Assembly (NCBI GenBank): GCA_965200525.1
Contig: OZ241368.1
Location: 4,588,001-4,652,000, forward strand
Direction: 5' to 3'
Source: JANNPJ01 sp965200525
GTDB taxonomy: Bacteria; Actinomycetota; Actinomycetes; Actinomycetales; Kineosporiaceae
DNA length: 64,000 nt
A program made the position numbers and the translations under genes. The notes under the pieces were generated by a model. That model was not told the origin of the DNA. It did no database searches and saw only the letters and a list, made by a program, of their open reading frames with translations. This document shows, piece after piece, positions 1-8,050 of this stretch. How positions within the stretch are numbered: position 1 is the stretch's first letter; each line of letters starts with the position of its first letter.

Positions 1-465
1 TGGTCGATCGGCGTCTTCCAGTTCGTGAAGTCGGCCAAGTGGAAGGTCGGCGAGGAGACCGCGTTCCGGGCCCTCGGCGAGCTGCACCAGCAGACCGGCC
101 AGGGCGGCCCGGTGTCGTGGCAGAAGATGGGCGAGGGCTGGTCCTGGTCGCGTAAGCCCGGCTCCGACGAGGAGCACGCCGTCGCGGCTCTCGAGGGCTG
201 GCACGAGATCAAGCGCCGGCTGGCGGCCGAGGAACACGGCTTGTACGTACTGGACGAGTTCACCTATCCGATGAAGTGGGGCTGGGTCGACGTCGACGAC
301 GTGGTCGAGACGCTCCGTGATCGACCGGGCCACCAGCACGTGGTCATCACCGGCCGCAACGCCGACCCGCGCCTGATCGAAGCGGCCGACCTGGTGATGG
401 AGACAACCAAGATCAAGCACCCGATGGACGCCGGTCAGAAGGGCCAGCGCGGGATCGAATGGTGA
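1..465 (+). CDS. cobO: Cob(I)yrinic acid a,c-diamide adenosyltransferase, C-terminal part
   Basis: This is the C-terminal 154 residues of a CobO/BtuR-type corrinoid adenosyltransferase. The enzyme transfers the 5'-deoxyadenosyl group of ATP to the reduced cobalt of cobyrinic acid a,c-diamide in the cytoplasm. The reading frame is open from base 1 (WSIGVFQFVKSAKWKVGEE), so the start and the N-terminal ATP-binding loop lie outside the window; the GTG at 25 is internal. The family-typical stretch LYVLDEFTYPMKWGWVDVDDV and the motif VVITGRNADPRLIEAADL are intact. It ends 16 bases before cobB, consistent with a cobO-cobB-cobC-cysG operon. The identification is firm; only the missing start limits the entry. 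Confidence 0.95.
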   Translation, partial: WSIGVFQFVKSAKWKVGEETAFRALGELHQQTGQGGPVSWQKMGEGWSWSRKPGSDEEHAVAALEGWHEIKRRLAAEEHGLYVLDEFTYPMKWGWVDVDDVVETLRDRPGHQHVVITGRNADPRLIEAADLVMETTKIKHPMDAGQKGQRGIEW

Positions 466-481
466 ATCGGAGGCAGGCCTC

Positions 482-1936
482 GTGACCGCCCGGATCGTTG
501 TGGCCGCCCCGGCCAGTGGGCACGGCAAGACCAGCGTGGCCACCGGCCTGCTGGCGGCTTTCGCGGCCCGGGGGCTGCGGGTCAGCCCGCACAAGGTGGG
601 CCCCGACTACATCGACCCGGGCTATCACGCCCTGGCCGCCGGCCGGCCAGGGCGCACCCTCGACCCGTGGCTGGTCGGCGAGCATCGGGTGGTCCCGCTG
701 TTCCGGCATGCGGTGGCCACGCCCGGGCCCGCCGACCTCGCCGTGGTCGAGGGCGTGATGGGGCTCTACGACGGCGCCGCCGGGCGGGGCGAGTTCGCCT
801 CGACCGCGCAGGTGGCCCGCCTGCTCGAAGCGCCGGTGCTGCTGGTGGTCGACTGCACCGCGATGGGCCGCTCGGTGGCCGCGCTGGTCGCCGGGTTCGC
901 CGGCTTCGACCGCCGGGTCCGGATCGGGGGCGTGATCCTGAACCGGGTCGGCTCGGACCGGCACGAGATGATCCTGCGGGAGGCCCTGGCCGAGATCGGC
1001 CTGCCGGTGCTAGGCGCCCTGCGCCGGCACGACGCCCTGGCCACACCGTCGCGGCACCTCGGCCTGGTGCCGGTGGCCGAGCGCTCGGCCGAGGCGGTGG
1101 CCACGGTGCGGGCCCTGGGCGAGGTGGTCGCCGGCTGCGTGGACCTCGACGAGGTGCTCCGGCTGGCCCGCTCGGCCGGGCCGCTGCCCGGCTCGGCCGG
1201 TGGGTCGGCCAGTGGTTCGGCTTGGGATCCGGCAGCCGAGGTCGGCCCGGTACCGGACGGCCCCCGCCCGGTCATCGCGATGGCCGGCGGGGCCGCGTTC
1301 ACCTTCAGCTACGCGGAGACCACCGAGCTGCTGACCGCGGCCGGAGCGGACGTCGTCACCGTGGACCCGTTGAACGACGAGCGCCTGCCGGAGGGCACCG
1401 CCGGCCTGGTGATCGGGGGCGGGTTCCCCGAGGTCCACGCGGGCCGGCTGGCCGCCAACACCGGGCTGCGGGCCCAGGTGGCCCAGCTGGCCGCGGCCGG
1501 GGCGGTGATCAGCGCGGAGTGCGCCGGGCTGCTGTACCTGGCTCGCTCGTTGGACGGGGAGCCGATGTGCGGCGTCCTGGACACCGAGGCCGCGATGACC
1601 GGGCGGCTCACGCTGGGCTACCGGGAGGCGACCGCGATGACCGACTCCGTGCTGGTGGCGGCCGGCACCGTGGTTCGTGGCCACGAGTTCCATCGGACCG
1701 CCTGCGCCCCGGCCAGCCCCTCAGCCCCGGCCGGCTCCGGCGCTGTAGGCGCGGTGCAACGATCCGGCGCGGCGTGGCGCTGGAACGGCGCGGACGGGGC
1801 GAATCGGGTGGAAGGATTCATCCAGGGACGGATCCACGCCTCATACTTACATCTGCACTGGGCCGGGGTGCCCGGTGCAGCCACCAACCTGGTCAGCGCC
1901 GCGCGCCTGGCCACGACCAAGGCGGATGCCCGATGA
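482..1936 (+). CDS. cobB: Cobyrinic/hydrogenobyrinic acid a,c-diamide synthase
   Basis: CobB (CbiA family, 484 residues, normal length for the family) amidates carboxylates a and c of the corrin ring using glutamine and ATP. The N-terminal half is a P-loop synthetase domain with the nucleotide-binding motif ASGHGKTS near residue 12 and a YIDPGYH motif. The C-terminal half, from about residue 260, is a class I glutamine amidotransferase domain with the nucleophile Cys in AECAGLLYL and a His in GHEFH. The start is GTG at 482, preceded by a purine-rich GGAGG stretch 7-11 bases upstream. The stop overlaps the next start as ATGA, so the two genes are probably translationally coupled. Confidence 0.96.
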   Translation: MTARIVVAAPASGHGKTSVATGLLAAFAARGLRVSPHKVGPDYIDPGYHALAAGRPGRTLDPWLVGEHRVVPLFRHAVATPGPADLAVVEGVMGLYDGAAGRGEFASTAQVARLLEAPVLLVVDCTAMGRSVAALVAGFAGFDRRVRIGGVILNRVGSDRHEMILREALAEIGLPVLGALRRHDALATPSRHLGLVPVAERSAEAVATVRALGEVVAGCVDLDEVLRLARSAGPLPGSAGGSASGSAWDPAAEVGPVPDGPRPVIAMAGGAAFTFSYAETTELLTAAGADVVTVDPLNDERLPEGTAGLVIGGGFPEVHAGRLAANTGLRAQVAQLAAAGAVISAECAGLLYLARSLDGEPMCGVLDTEAAMTGRLTLGYREATAMTDSVLVAAGTVVRGHEFHRTACAPASPSAPAGSGAVGAVQRSGAAWRWNGADGANRVEGFIQGRIHASYLHLHWAGVPGAATNLVSAARLATTKADAR

Positions 1937-3537
1937 CGACCGCAATCCCGTACACCGGCCAGAACCCGGAACTGCCGATGACCGGACCGATCGTTCTCGG
2001 CCGGATCCCCGGCGAACCACCCACCGGCGACATCGTGGTCGGGATCGGCGCCCGCCGCGGTGCCCGGATCCGCGACGTCCGGATGGCGATGGGTGAGTCG
2101 CTGATCGCGGCCGGCGTCCGGGCCCGCGACGTCGCCGCGATCGTCACGGTCGACAGCAAGCAGTCCGAGGACGCCATCCAGGAGCTGGCCCACCTGCTCG
2201 GCGTGCCGCTGCGCACGCTGCCGGCCGACGTGCTCAACCAGCAGAACGTGCCCAACCCCTCGGCCGTGGCCGAGCGGCTGACCGGGACGGCGTCGGTAGC
2301 CGAGGCGGCCGTCCTGGCCCTGGGCGCCGAACTGCTGCTGCCCAAGCAGATGTCGCGCGGGGTCACGGTCGCGGTCGGCCGGCTGGCCTCGGCCACCCCC
2401 GCCGCGGCCCCCGACCAGACCATGGGGTTCAAGGACCTCAGCCACCACGGTGACGCCGAGACCGCCCCCGGCCTGGTCGACCTGGCCGTGAACATCCGCG
2501 GCGAGGCGCCGGACTGGTTGCGCTCGGTGCTCCAGGACGCCGTCGGCCGGCTGGCCGCGTACCCGAACCCGGAGCCGGCCACCGCCGTCGTCGCCGCCCG
2601 GCACGGCCGCCCGCCGGAGCAGGTGCTGCTGACCAACGGCGCCGCCGAGGCCTTCGTGCTGCTGGCCCGGGCCCTGGCCCCGCACCGCGCGGTCGTGATC
2701 CAGCCGCAGTTCACCGAGCCCGAGGCCGCCCTGAACGCGGCCGGCCATTCGGTCCAGCGGGTGGTGCTGCCGCCGCCGTTCCTGCTCGACCCGAGCCTGG
2801 TCCCGGACGACGCCGACCTGGTCATCGTGGGCAACCCGACCAACCCGACCTCGGTCCTGCACCCGGTCGAGGCCCTGCTGGCCCTGGCCCGCCCGGGCCG
2901 GGTGCTGGTGATCGACGAGGCGTTCATGGACGCCGTCCCGGGCGAGAGCGAGTCGCTGGCCGGCACCGCCGAACAGCCGGCGCCGTTCGTGCCCGGCCTG
3001 GTCGTGATCCGCAGCCTGACCAAGACCTGGGGCATGGCCGGCCTGCGGGTCGGGTACCTGCTCGGCGACCCGGCCCTGCTGGACGCCTGCCGCACGGTCC
3101 AGCCGCTCTGGTCGGTCGGCACCATCGCCCTCGAGGCGGCCATCGCCTGCAGCAGTCCGGCTGCCCTGGCCGAGGCCCAGCAGATCGCGACCGCGGGCGT
3201 GGCCGAGCGGGACTACCTGGTCAGCCTGCTCTCGGCGTTGCCCGAGGTGCTCGTGGCGACCCGGCCGCAGGCGCCGTTCGTGCTGCTCAAGGCGCTCGGG
3301 CCGGACCCGGCCGGGGTGCATCAGCGCCTGCGCGAGGCCGGCTGGGCGGTCCGCCGGGCCGACACCTTCCCGGGCCTGGGCCCCGGCTGGCTGCGGGCCG
3401 CGGTGCGCGACCGGGCCACTTCCGAGGCCTTCGTGGATGCCCTGCAGCGGGCCGTGACCGGCGTGGATCGCACCATCGACCTGACCGATCGGGCCCGGTC
3501 CCAGTCCGAGACCCCGGTCCCGCACCGCCGCGACTGA
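1933..3537 (+). CDS. cobC: Fusion of a CobE/CbiG C-terminal domain with CobC-type threonine-phosphate decarboxylase
   Basis: This 534-residue protein joins two cobalamin domains. Residues about 33-153 match the CobE/CbiG-C fold (VVGIGARRGA, VTVDSKQSEDAIQELA, and the NQQNVPNPS segment). Residues about 175-520 form a class I/II PLP aminotransferase fold like CobC/CobD, which makes the aminopropanol-phosphate arm from threonine phosphate. PLP residues are visible: NPTNPT at 301-306, Asp328 in VIDEAF, and Lys364 in SLTKTWGMAG. The ATG overlaps the cobB stop (ATGA). A proline/serine-rich C-terminal tail of about 20 residues is not conserved family sequence. The two domains usually occur as separate proteins, so the fusion is notable. 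What CobE contributes chemically is not settled. Confidence 0.9.
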   Translation: MTTAIPYTGQNPELPMTGPIVLGRIPGEPPTGDIVVGIGARRGARIRDVRMAMGESLIAAGVRARDVAAIVTVDSKQSEDAIQELAHLLGVPLRTLPADVLNQQNVPNPSAVAERLTGTASVAEAAVLALGAELLLPKQMSRGVTVAVGRLASATPAAAPDQTMGFKDLSHHGDAETAPGLVDLAVNIRGEAPDWLRSVLQDAVGRLAAYPNPEPATAVVAARHGRPPEQVLLTNGAAEAFVLLARALAPHRAVVIQPQFTEPEAALNAAGHSVQRVVLPPPFLLDPSLVPDDADLVIVGNPTNPTSVLHPVEALLALARPGRVLVIDEAFMDAVPGESESLAGTAEQPAPFVPGLVVIRSLTKTWGMAGLRVGYLLGDPALLDACRTVQPLWSVGTIALEAAIACSSPAALAEAQQIATAGVAERDYLVSLLSALPEVLVATRPQAPFVLLKALGPDPAGVHQRLREAGWAVRRADTFPGLGPGWLRAAVRDRATSEAFVDALQRAVTGVDRTIDLTDRARSQSETPVPHRRD

Positions 3538-3573
3538 CTGCCGCTGAGGCACCGGAAATGAGCTCTTGACACA

Positions 3574-4935
3574 ATGTCGCCCGTGGACACCCCCTACCTG
3601 GCCGGCCTCGACCTGCGTGACCGGCGGGTGGTCGTGGTCGGCGGTGGCACCGTGGCCCAGCGGCGGTTGTCGCCCCTGCTCGACGTCGGGGCCGCGGTCG
3701 AGCTGATCGCCCCGGCCGCGACCCCGGCCGTCGAAGGCATGGCCCAGGCCGGTGAGCTGCGCTGGCACAGGCGGCCCTACGTCGCGGGCGACCTGGACGG
3801 CGCCTGGTACGTGCTCGCCCTGACCGACGACGCCGAGGTGAACGCCGCGGTGGTGGCCGAGGCGAGCGACCGGCGGATCTTCTGCGTGCGCGGCGACGAC
3901 GGCCCCGCCGGTACGGCCTCGACCCCGGCCAGCGGGGAGTGGCGGGGCCTGCGGATCGCGGTCGCCAGTGGCCGGCTGACCCGCCGCGAGCCGGCGGTTC
4001 CGGACCCGAGCGGGGCCGACGACGTCCGGAATTCGGAGGCCGGCCCGGATTCGGAGGTCGTCCCGAGTTCGGAGGTCGGCCCGAGTCCCGAGGTCGGCCC
4101 GGGGCCCGACCCGCTGCGCGCGGCCGCGGTCCGGGACGGCGTGCTCGATTGGCTGCGCTCGGGCGCCGCGGACGCGCTGCCGCAACAGCCGCGCCGGTCG
4201 GCCCGGCTCTCCGGGGTGGCCCTGGTCGGCGGCGGTCCGGGCGATCCGGAGCTGATCACGGTCCGTGGCCGGCGGTTGCTGGAGGCCGCCGACGTGGTCG
4301 TCGCCGACCGGCTCGGCCCTCGGTCGCTGCTGGCCGAGCTGGGGCCGGACGTGCTGATCATCGACGCGACCAAGCTGCCCCGGGGCCGGTTCATGGCCCA
4401 GGAGGCGATCAACGCGTGCCTGATCGAGCACGCCCGGGCCGGCCGGTTCGTGGTCCGGCTCAAAGGCGGCGACCCGTTCGTCTTCGGGCGCGGTTCCGAG
4501 GAGGTCGACGCCTGCCTGGCGGCCGGCGTCCCGGTCACCGTGGTTCCCGGGCTGAGCAGCGCAATCGCCGTCCCGGCCCTGGCCGGCATTCCGCTGACCC
4601 ACCGGGGGGTCGCCCACGAGGCGGTGATCGTGTCCGGTCACCTGCCGCCGGGGCACCCCGACTCGCTGGTCGACTGGCCGGCGCTGGGCCGGCTGACCGG
4701 GACCCTCGTCGTCCTGATGGGGGTGCAGAACCTGCCCGACATCGCCGAGGTGCTGCGCAAGAACGGCCGCGACCCGGGCACGCCGGTGGCGGTGGTGCAG
4801 GACGGCTCGATGCCGGCCGAGAAGGTGACCACCGCAACCCTGGAGACGATCGCGGACGTCGCCGCGGCGGCCGGGGTGCGGGCCCCGGCGATCATCGTGA
4901 TCGGTGGCGTGGCCGGGCCGAGGCCGGCGGTCTGA
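3574..4935 (+). CDS. cysG: Bifunctional precorrin-2 dehydrogenase / uroporphyrinogen-III C-methyltransferase
   Basis: This 453-residue CysG-like enzyme combines an N-terminal NAD-dependent Rossmann domain (YLAGLDLRDRR, then VVVVGGGTVAQRR near residue 20) with a C-terminal SAM-dependent methyltransferase from about residue 210. The methyltransferase has GGGPGDPELIT, the VRLKGGDPFVFGRG motif and a PGLSSAIAVPALAGIPLTHRG segment. It converts uroporphyrinogen III to precorrin-2, the first step toward the corrin ring, and may oxidise precorrin-2 for sirohaem. The domains are separated by an acidic Ser/Pro/Glu linker made of 18-bp DNA repeats (4032-4103). ATG 3574 is chosen; GTG 3583 would also work. 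It is the last gene of the cobO-led cluster, 36 bases after cobC. Confidence 0.93.
   Translation: MSPVDTPYLAGLDLRDRRVVVVGGGTVAQRRLSPLLDVGAAVELIAPAATPAVEGMAQAGELRWHRRPYVAGDLDGAWYVLALTDDAEVNAAVVAEASDRRIFCVRGDDGPAGTASTPASGEWRGLRIAVASGRLTRREPAVPDPSGADDVRNSEAGPDSEVVPSSEVGPSPEVGPGPDPLRAAAVRDGVLDWLRSGAADALPQQPRRSARLSGVALVGGGPGDPELITVRGRRLLEAADVVVADRLGPRSLLAELGPDVLIIDATKLPRGRFMAQEAINACLIEHARAGRFVVRLKGGDPFVFGRGSEEVDACLAAGVPVTVVPGLSSAIAVPALAGIPLTHRGVAHEAVIVSGHLPPGHPDSLVDWPALGRLTGTLVVLMGVQNLPDIAEVLRKNGRDPGTPVAVVQDGSMPAEKVTTATLETIADVAAAAGVRAPAIIVIGGVAGPRPAV
4032..4103 (+). repeat. 18-bp minisatellite, four units, inside the cysG linker
   Basis: Four consecutive 18-bp units (TTCGGAGGTCGGCCCGAG-like) start at 4032, 4050, 4068 and 4086. 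They encode S-E-V/A-G/V-P-S/D hexapeptides that form the interdomain linker of CysG. The array stays in frame and differs between units by one to five bases. The same 18-bp period recurs in malQ and in an intergenic array at 45941. Confidence 0.8.
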
Positions 4936-4971
4936 GCGGTGCGGCCGGACCCGAGCGATCGCGGTACGGGC

Positions 4972-5589
4972 TCAGGCGGTCCAGTGCGGATCCCGGCCGG
5001 AGAAGCCGAGCAGCCGGTCCAGCACCGGGGCGTCGTCTGGGACCGGTACCTGGGGGCCGAAATCCTTTCCCGGCCCGCGGTACTCGTCGGTGAGCATCAT
5101 CGGGGCGAAGGCCAGCGCGTCGGCGCCGGCGGCGGCCGGCGGGTTCCAGGGCTGCCCGGTGGCCCGGGCCAGGTCGCTGCCGTGAGTCAGGTACTCCCAC
5201 AGAGCCATCCGCAGGATCGACGATCCCGGCATCGTGGCCTGCACCATCAGCACCGGGCGATCGGTCACCCCGTCCGTGACGGCCGCGGCGATCGCGGCGG
5301 CGGCGGCCCGGATCACGTTGGCCGCGGCGTGCGGATCGTCGGGCGCGACGAAGGTGCTCGGGTCGGGCCGCTCGCGGTTGCCGTCGGGATCGGTGACGGC
5401 CGCCGCGAAGAACGTCACCCAGCCGAGCACATGACGCCGCAGTTCGGCCACGTCGAATTCCGCGCACGGCGTCGGGGCGGCGAACCGGTCCGGCCCGATC
5501 CCGGCCATGACGTCGGCGAGGTCGGCCAGGACCGGGGCGATCAGCCGGCCGAGATCGGTCGTGCCGGTGGATTCGGTCGAGGTTTCCAT
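4972..5589 (-). CDS. Mycothiol-dependent maleylpyruvate isomerase-fold protein (TIGR03086-like)
   Basis: This 205-residue DinB/MDMPI-fold protein carries the three candidate metal ligands of the family: His53 in LRRHVLG, and Glu132 and His136 in WEYLTHGSDLA. Family members are mycothiol-dependent isomerases or transferases, and many actinobacterial paralogues have no assigned substrate. The ATG at 5589 is preferred over an in-frame GTG at 5634, because the extra 15 residues look non-conserved and the true fold begins near TDLGRLIAPVLADL. It converges on cysG with 36 bases between stops and is divergent from an AraC regulator, which may control it. The substrate is unknown. Confidence 0.75.
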   Translation of the reverse strand: METSTESTGTTDLGRLIAPVLADLADVMAGIGPDRFAAPTPCAEFDVAELRRHVLGWVTFFAAAVTDPDGNRERPDPSTFVAPDDPHAAANVIRAAAAAIAAAVTDGVTDRPVLMVQATMPGSSILRMALWEYLTHGSDLARATGQPWNPPAAAGADALAFAPMMLTDEYRGPGKDFGPQVPVPDDAPVLDRLLGFSGRDPHWTA

Positions 5590-5654
5590 GAGTTCCAGGC
5601 TATCCACGTCGGCGGTGACGGCTTGAAGAAACACGACAGCGCGGGGCCGAGGTC

Positions 5655-6521
5655 GTGACCGCGGACCGGAGGCCGGCCCTGGATCAGGACAGCCGCGGCA
5701 TCATTGATCCCGGCCTGCTGCGCGAACGGGTCGCGCTCACCCGGTATCCGCCCGGCCCGGAACTGGCCGGCCTGATCGAGTTCTTCTGGGTCGTGACCTA
5801 TCACCTGCCCGCGGGACTGCTGCACCGGCAGCAGATCATCACCCACCCGTGCGTCCATGTCAGCATCGCTCACGGTCAGGCCGGGGACGACGCCCGCCCG
5901 GGCCCGCTGGAGGCGACCCTGACCGGGGTCACCCGCCGGCTCTACACCCGCCGCCTGGCCGGGCGGGGCTGGGCGGTGGCGGCCAAGAGCACGCCCGGCG
6001 GCTTCGGGGCGTTCACCCCTCATCCGGTGCGGGAGTACACGGACCGGGTCGTTCCGCTGGGCCCGGCCCTGGGCCTGAACGGTGAGCAGGTGGTCAGCGA
6101 GTTGGCGGCGGCGGGGGACGAGCTCGCCCGGGTGGCGATCCTGGCCCGGCACCTGACCGCCCGGGCCGAGGCCGCGCCGGCCGAGCGGCGACGAACGGCC
6201 CGTGAGGTGGCTGAGGTGGCCCGGCTGGCCGAGACCGACCGGTCGCTGCGCCGGCTCGGCGACCTGGCCGCGCGGTCCGGGATCGGGGCCCGCACCCTGC
6301 AGCGCCTATTCACCGAGTACGTCGGGATCTCACCGACCTGGGTGCTGCGCCGCTACCGGTTGCTGGACGTCGCCGAGTCGGTCCGCGAGGGCGCCCCGGT
6401 GGTCTGGGCCCAGGTGGCCGCCGATCTCGGCTACAGCGACCAGGCGCACCTGGTTCGCGACTTCCGGGCCGCGGTCGGCACCACGCCGGCCGCCTACGCC
6501 GGCCGGCAGCACCCCTTCTAA
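5655..6521 (+). CDS. AraC-family transcriptional regulator
   Basis: A 288-residue AraC/XylS-type regulator. The C-terminal third holds two helix-turn-helix units: RRLGDLAARSGIGARTLQRL followed by GISPTWVLRRYRLLDVAE, then WAQVAADLGYSDQAHLVRDF. The N-terminal 170 residues (YPPGPELAGLIEFFWVVTYHL, HPCVHVSIAHG) resemble the DUF6597 sensory domain common in actinobacterial AraC proteins. GTG at 5655 is the first start in frame. The gene is divergent from the MDMPI-fold gene with a 65-bp gap, so local regulation of that gene is a reasonable inference. An IS110 element lies just downstream. The ligand is unknown. Confidence 0.85.
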   Translation: MTADRRPALDQDSRGIIDPGLLRERVALTRYPPGPELAGLIEFFWVVTYHLPAGLLHRQQIITHPCVHVSIAHGQAGDDARPGPLEATLTGVTRRLYTRRLAGRGWAVAAKSTPGGFGAFTPHPVREYTDRVVPLGPALGLNGEQVVSELAAAGDELARVAILARHLTARAEAAPAERRRTAREVAEVARLAETDRSLRRLGDLAARSGIGARTLQRLFTEYVGISPTWVLRRYRLLDVAESVREGAPVVWAQVAADLGYSDQAHLVRDFRAAVGTTPAAYAGRQHPF

Positions 6522-6606
6522 TGGGACTTACCGGGCCGGCATAGGGCAGGCTCGGGTCTGGTAGCCGCCGATGGATGAGCACTCTCGCCTTCTGGACCTT
6601 GAGTCC

Positions 6607-6760
6607 TAGGGTCAGACCGTGCCTCCATCGGTGGTCAGGACGGCGAACCGCTGATGGGATGTCGTGCCCGCCGAGATCGTGGCGCGAGCACTTGACCATT
6701 AGGTTGCGGGTCTTCCTGCAGGCTGCCGGCCGGATGCTCGAGCGCGGTGAGAGGACACGG
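6607..6760 (+). ncRNA. Candidate IS110 bridge RNA in the left end
   Basis: The non-coding left end has the layout of an IS110-type bridge RNA. ATGGGATGTC at 6654-6663 is identical to the right end of the element at 7993-8002, as a left donor guide would be. It is followed by a stem (GTGC..CGCC with GGCG..GCAC, about 6664-6691) and then TTGACCATTAG at 6692-6702, which resembles the reverse complement of the left end (TAGGGTCA at 6607-6614). GGTCAG at 6633-6638 is complementary to the right flank CTGACC at 8002-8007 and could be part of a target guide. The transcript ends are not visible, so the limits given are only the non-coding span. Confidence 0.5.
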
Positions 6761-7981
6761 ATGCTGTTCGTCGGTGATGACTGGGCCGAGGACCACCACG
6801 ATGTGGAGATCCAGGATGAGAACGGCAAACGGTTGGCGAAAGCCCGACTGCCAGAGGGAATTCCAGGGATCACCCGGTTCCATGACCTGATTGGGAGGTT
6901 CCTGCCGGAGGACAGCGGTCCGGAGCAGGTGAAGATCGGGATCGAGACCGACCGGGGCCCCTGGGTCGGCGCACTGGTGGCCTCCGGTTACCTGATCTAT
7001 GCGATCAACCCGCTGCAATCAGCGCGGGCCCGTGAAGGTCACGGCGTGTCGGGAGCCAAGAGCGACGCCGGCGACGCTCACATCCTGGCCGACATGGTCC
7101 GCACCCACTCCCACCAGCTGCGCACCGTCGCCGGGGACAGCGACGAGGCCGCCGCGGTGAAGGTCGTGGCCCGGATGCACCAGACGATGATCTGGGACCG
7201 CACCCGCCAGGGTCAGCGGCTGCGCTCGAGCCTGCGGGAATTCTTCCCCGCCGCCCTGGAGGCCTTCGACGACCTCGATGCCCCGGACGTGCTGGAACTA
7301 CTGACCAAGGCTGCCGATCCGGCCAGCGCCGCCCGATTGACCCGGGCCCAGATCAGTGCCGTCCTCAAGCGGGCCGGCCGCCGCGACCGTGACACCAAGA
7401 CCACGGTGATCATGGCCGCGCTGCGCACCGAGCAGCTGGGGCAGCCCCCACTGGTCACGGCCGCTTATGCCGGCACGGTCCGGGCCTTGGTCGCGGTCAT
7501 CAGCATCCTGAATGAGCAGATCAAAGCCTTGGAAAGCCAGGTCGAGGCCTGTTTTGGCCTGCACCCGGACGCTGAGATCTACCGCAGCCAACCCGGCCTC
7601 GGTGTGGTCCTCGGCGCCCGGGTGCTCGCCGAGTTCGGGGACGACCCCACCCGCTACGACGGCGCCAGATCCCGCAAGAACTACGCCGGCACCAGCCCCA
7701 TCACCCGAGCCTCCGGCAAGAGAAAAGTCGTCCTGGCCCGCTACGTGCGCAACAACCGCCTCGCCGACGCCCTGCACCAGCAGGCTTTCTGCGCTCTACG
7801 CGCCTCACCGGGGGCCCGCACCTACTACGACGCCCTCAGAGCCCGCGACATCGGCTACAACGCCGCCCTGCGCCAGCTGTTCAACCGCCTCGTCGGGATC
7901 CTGCATGGCTGCCTCAAAACCGGAACCCGCTACAGCGAAGCCACCGCCTGGAACCAGCACGCCGAACGCATCGCCGCTTGA
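6761..7981 (+). CDS. IS110-family transposase (DEDD recombinase)
   Basis: A 406-residue transposase with the RuvC-like DEDD residues of IS110: Asp7 in GDDWAEDHH, Glu62 in IETDRG, and Asp102 and Asp105 in KSDAGDAHILADM. The C-terminal Tnp_20 domain has LGVVLGARVLAEFGDD and the serine-containing YAGTSPITRASGKRK. IS110 enzymes use an RNA guide to pair donor and target DNA. ATG 6761 is chosen because GAGAGGA lies 5 bases upstream and the domain begins there. An in-frame ATG at 6575 would run through the presumed bridge RNA. No frameshift or internal stop is visible, so the element may be active. Confidence 0.93.
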   Translation: MLFVGDDWAEDHHDVEIQDENGKRLAKARLPEGIPGITRFHDLIGRFLPEDSGPEQVKIGIETDRGPWVGALVASGYLIYAINPLQSARAREGHGVSGAKSDAGDAHILADMVRTHSHQLRTVAGDSDEAAAVKVVARMHQTMIWDRTRQGQRLRSSLREFFPAALEAFDDLDAPDVLELLTKAADPASAARLTRAQISAVLKRAGRRDRDTKTTVIMAALRTEQLGQPPLVTAAYAGTVRALVAVISILNEQIKALESQVEACFGLHPDAEIYRSQPGLGVVLGARVLAEFGDDPTRYDGARSRKNYAGTSPITRASGKRKVVLARYVRNNRLADALHQQAFCALRASPGARTYYDALRARDIGYNAALRQLFNRLVGILHGCLKTGTRYSEATAWNQHAERIAA

Positions 7982-8010
7982 CTTCTAAGCACATGGGATG
8001 TCTGACCCCA

Positions 8011-8050
8011 GCGACCAGCAGCGACCAGCAGCGACCAGCAGCGACCAGCT
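8011..8050. repeat. 10-bp tandem repeat at the IS end and the cobN stop
   Basis: Four exact or near-exact copies of GCGACCAGCA start at 8011, 8021, 8031 and 8041; the last base differs in the fourth copy. The array lies between the right end of the IS110 element and the cobN stop codon (TCA at 8050-8052 on the plus strand). It could be the IS target or a product of slippage. Confidence 0.85.

Larger units (their letters stand above)
6606..8010 (+). mobile_element. IS110-family insertion sequence
   Basis: A complete-looking element of about 1.4 kb between the AraC gene and the 3' end of cobN. It has one transposase gene, about 150 bp of non-coding DNA upstream and about 30 bp downstream. The exact ends are uncertain. 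A 9-bp inverted match (GGGTCAGAC at 6609-6617, GTCTGACCC at 8000-8008) could mark the ends. Alternatively, the IS110 rule of a CT core dinucleotide at each end gives 6606-6607 and 8002-8003. The right end abuts a 10-bp tandem repeat (8011-8050). No target duplication is seen, as expected for this family. Confidence 0.8.

Noticed and set aside
3566..3571. TTGACA as a -35 box for cysG
   Set aside because: It lies 2 bases before the chosen ATG, so a promoter there would start transcription well inside the gene. The gene is more likely expressed from the cobO operon.
1618..4656. Very long open frame on the minus strand (over 1000 codons)
   Set aside because: It is antisense to cobB, cobC and cysG, has no domain similarity and is low-complexity Gly/Arg/Gln. 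It results from high GC content and codon bias. The same holds for other long antisense frames opposite cobN, malQ and ettA.
6575..6760. Longer IS110 transposase starting at 6575
   Set aside because: The added 62 residues are not family-like, and the frame would cross the presumed bridge RNA. ATG 6761 has a good ribosome site and gives the normal N-terminus.
6609..8008. GGGTCAGAC/GTCTGACCC as certain terminal inverted repeats
   Set aside because: IS110 elements often lack terminal inverted repeats, and the CT-core model places part of the right copy in flanking DNA. I keep both models open and do not annotate the repeats separately.
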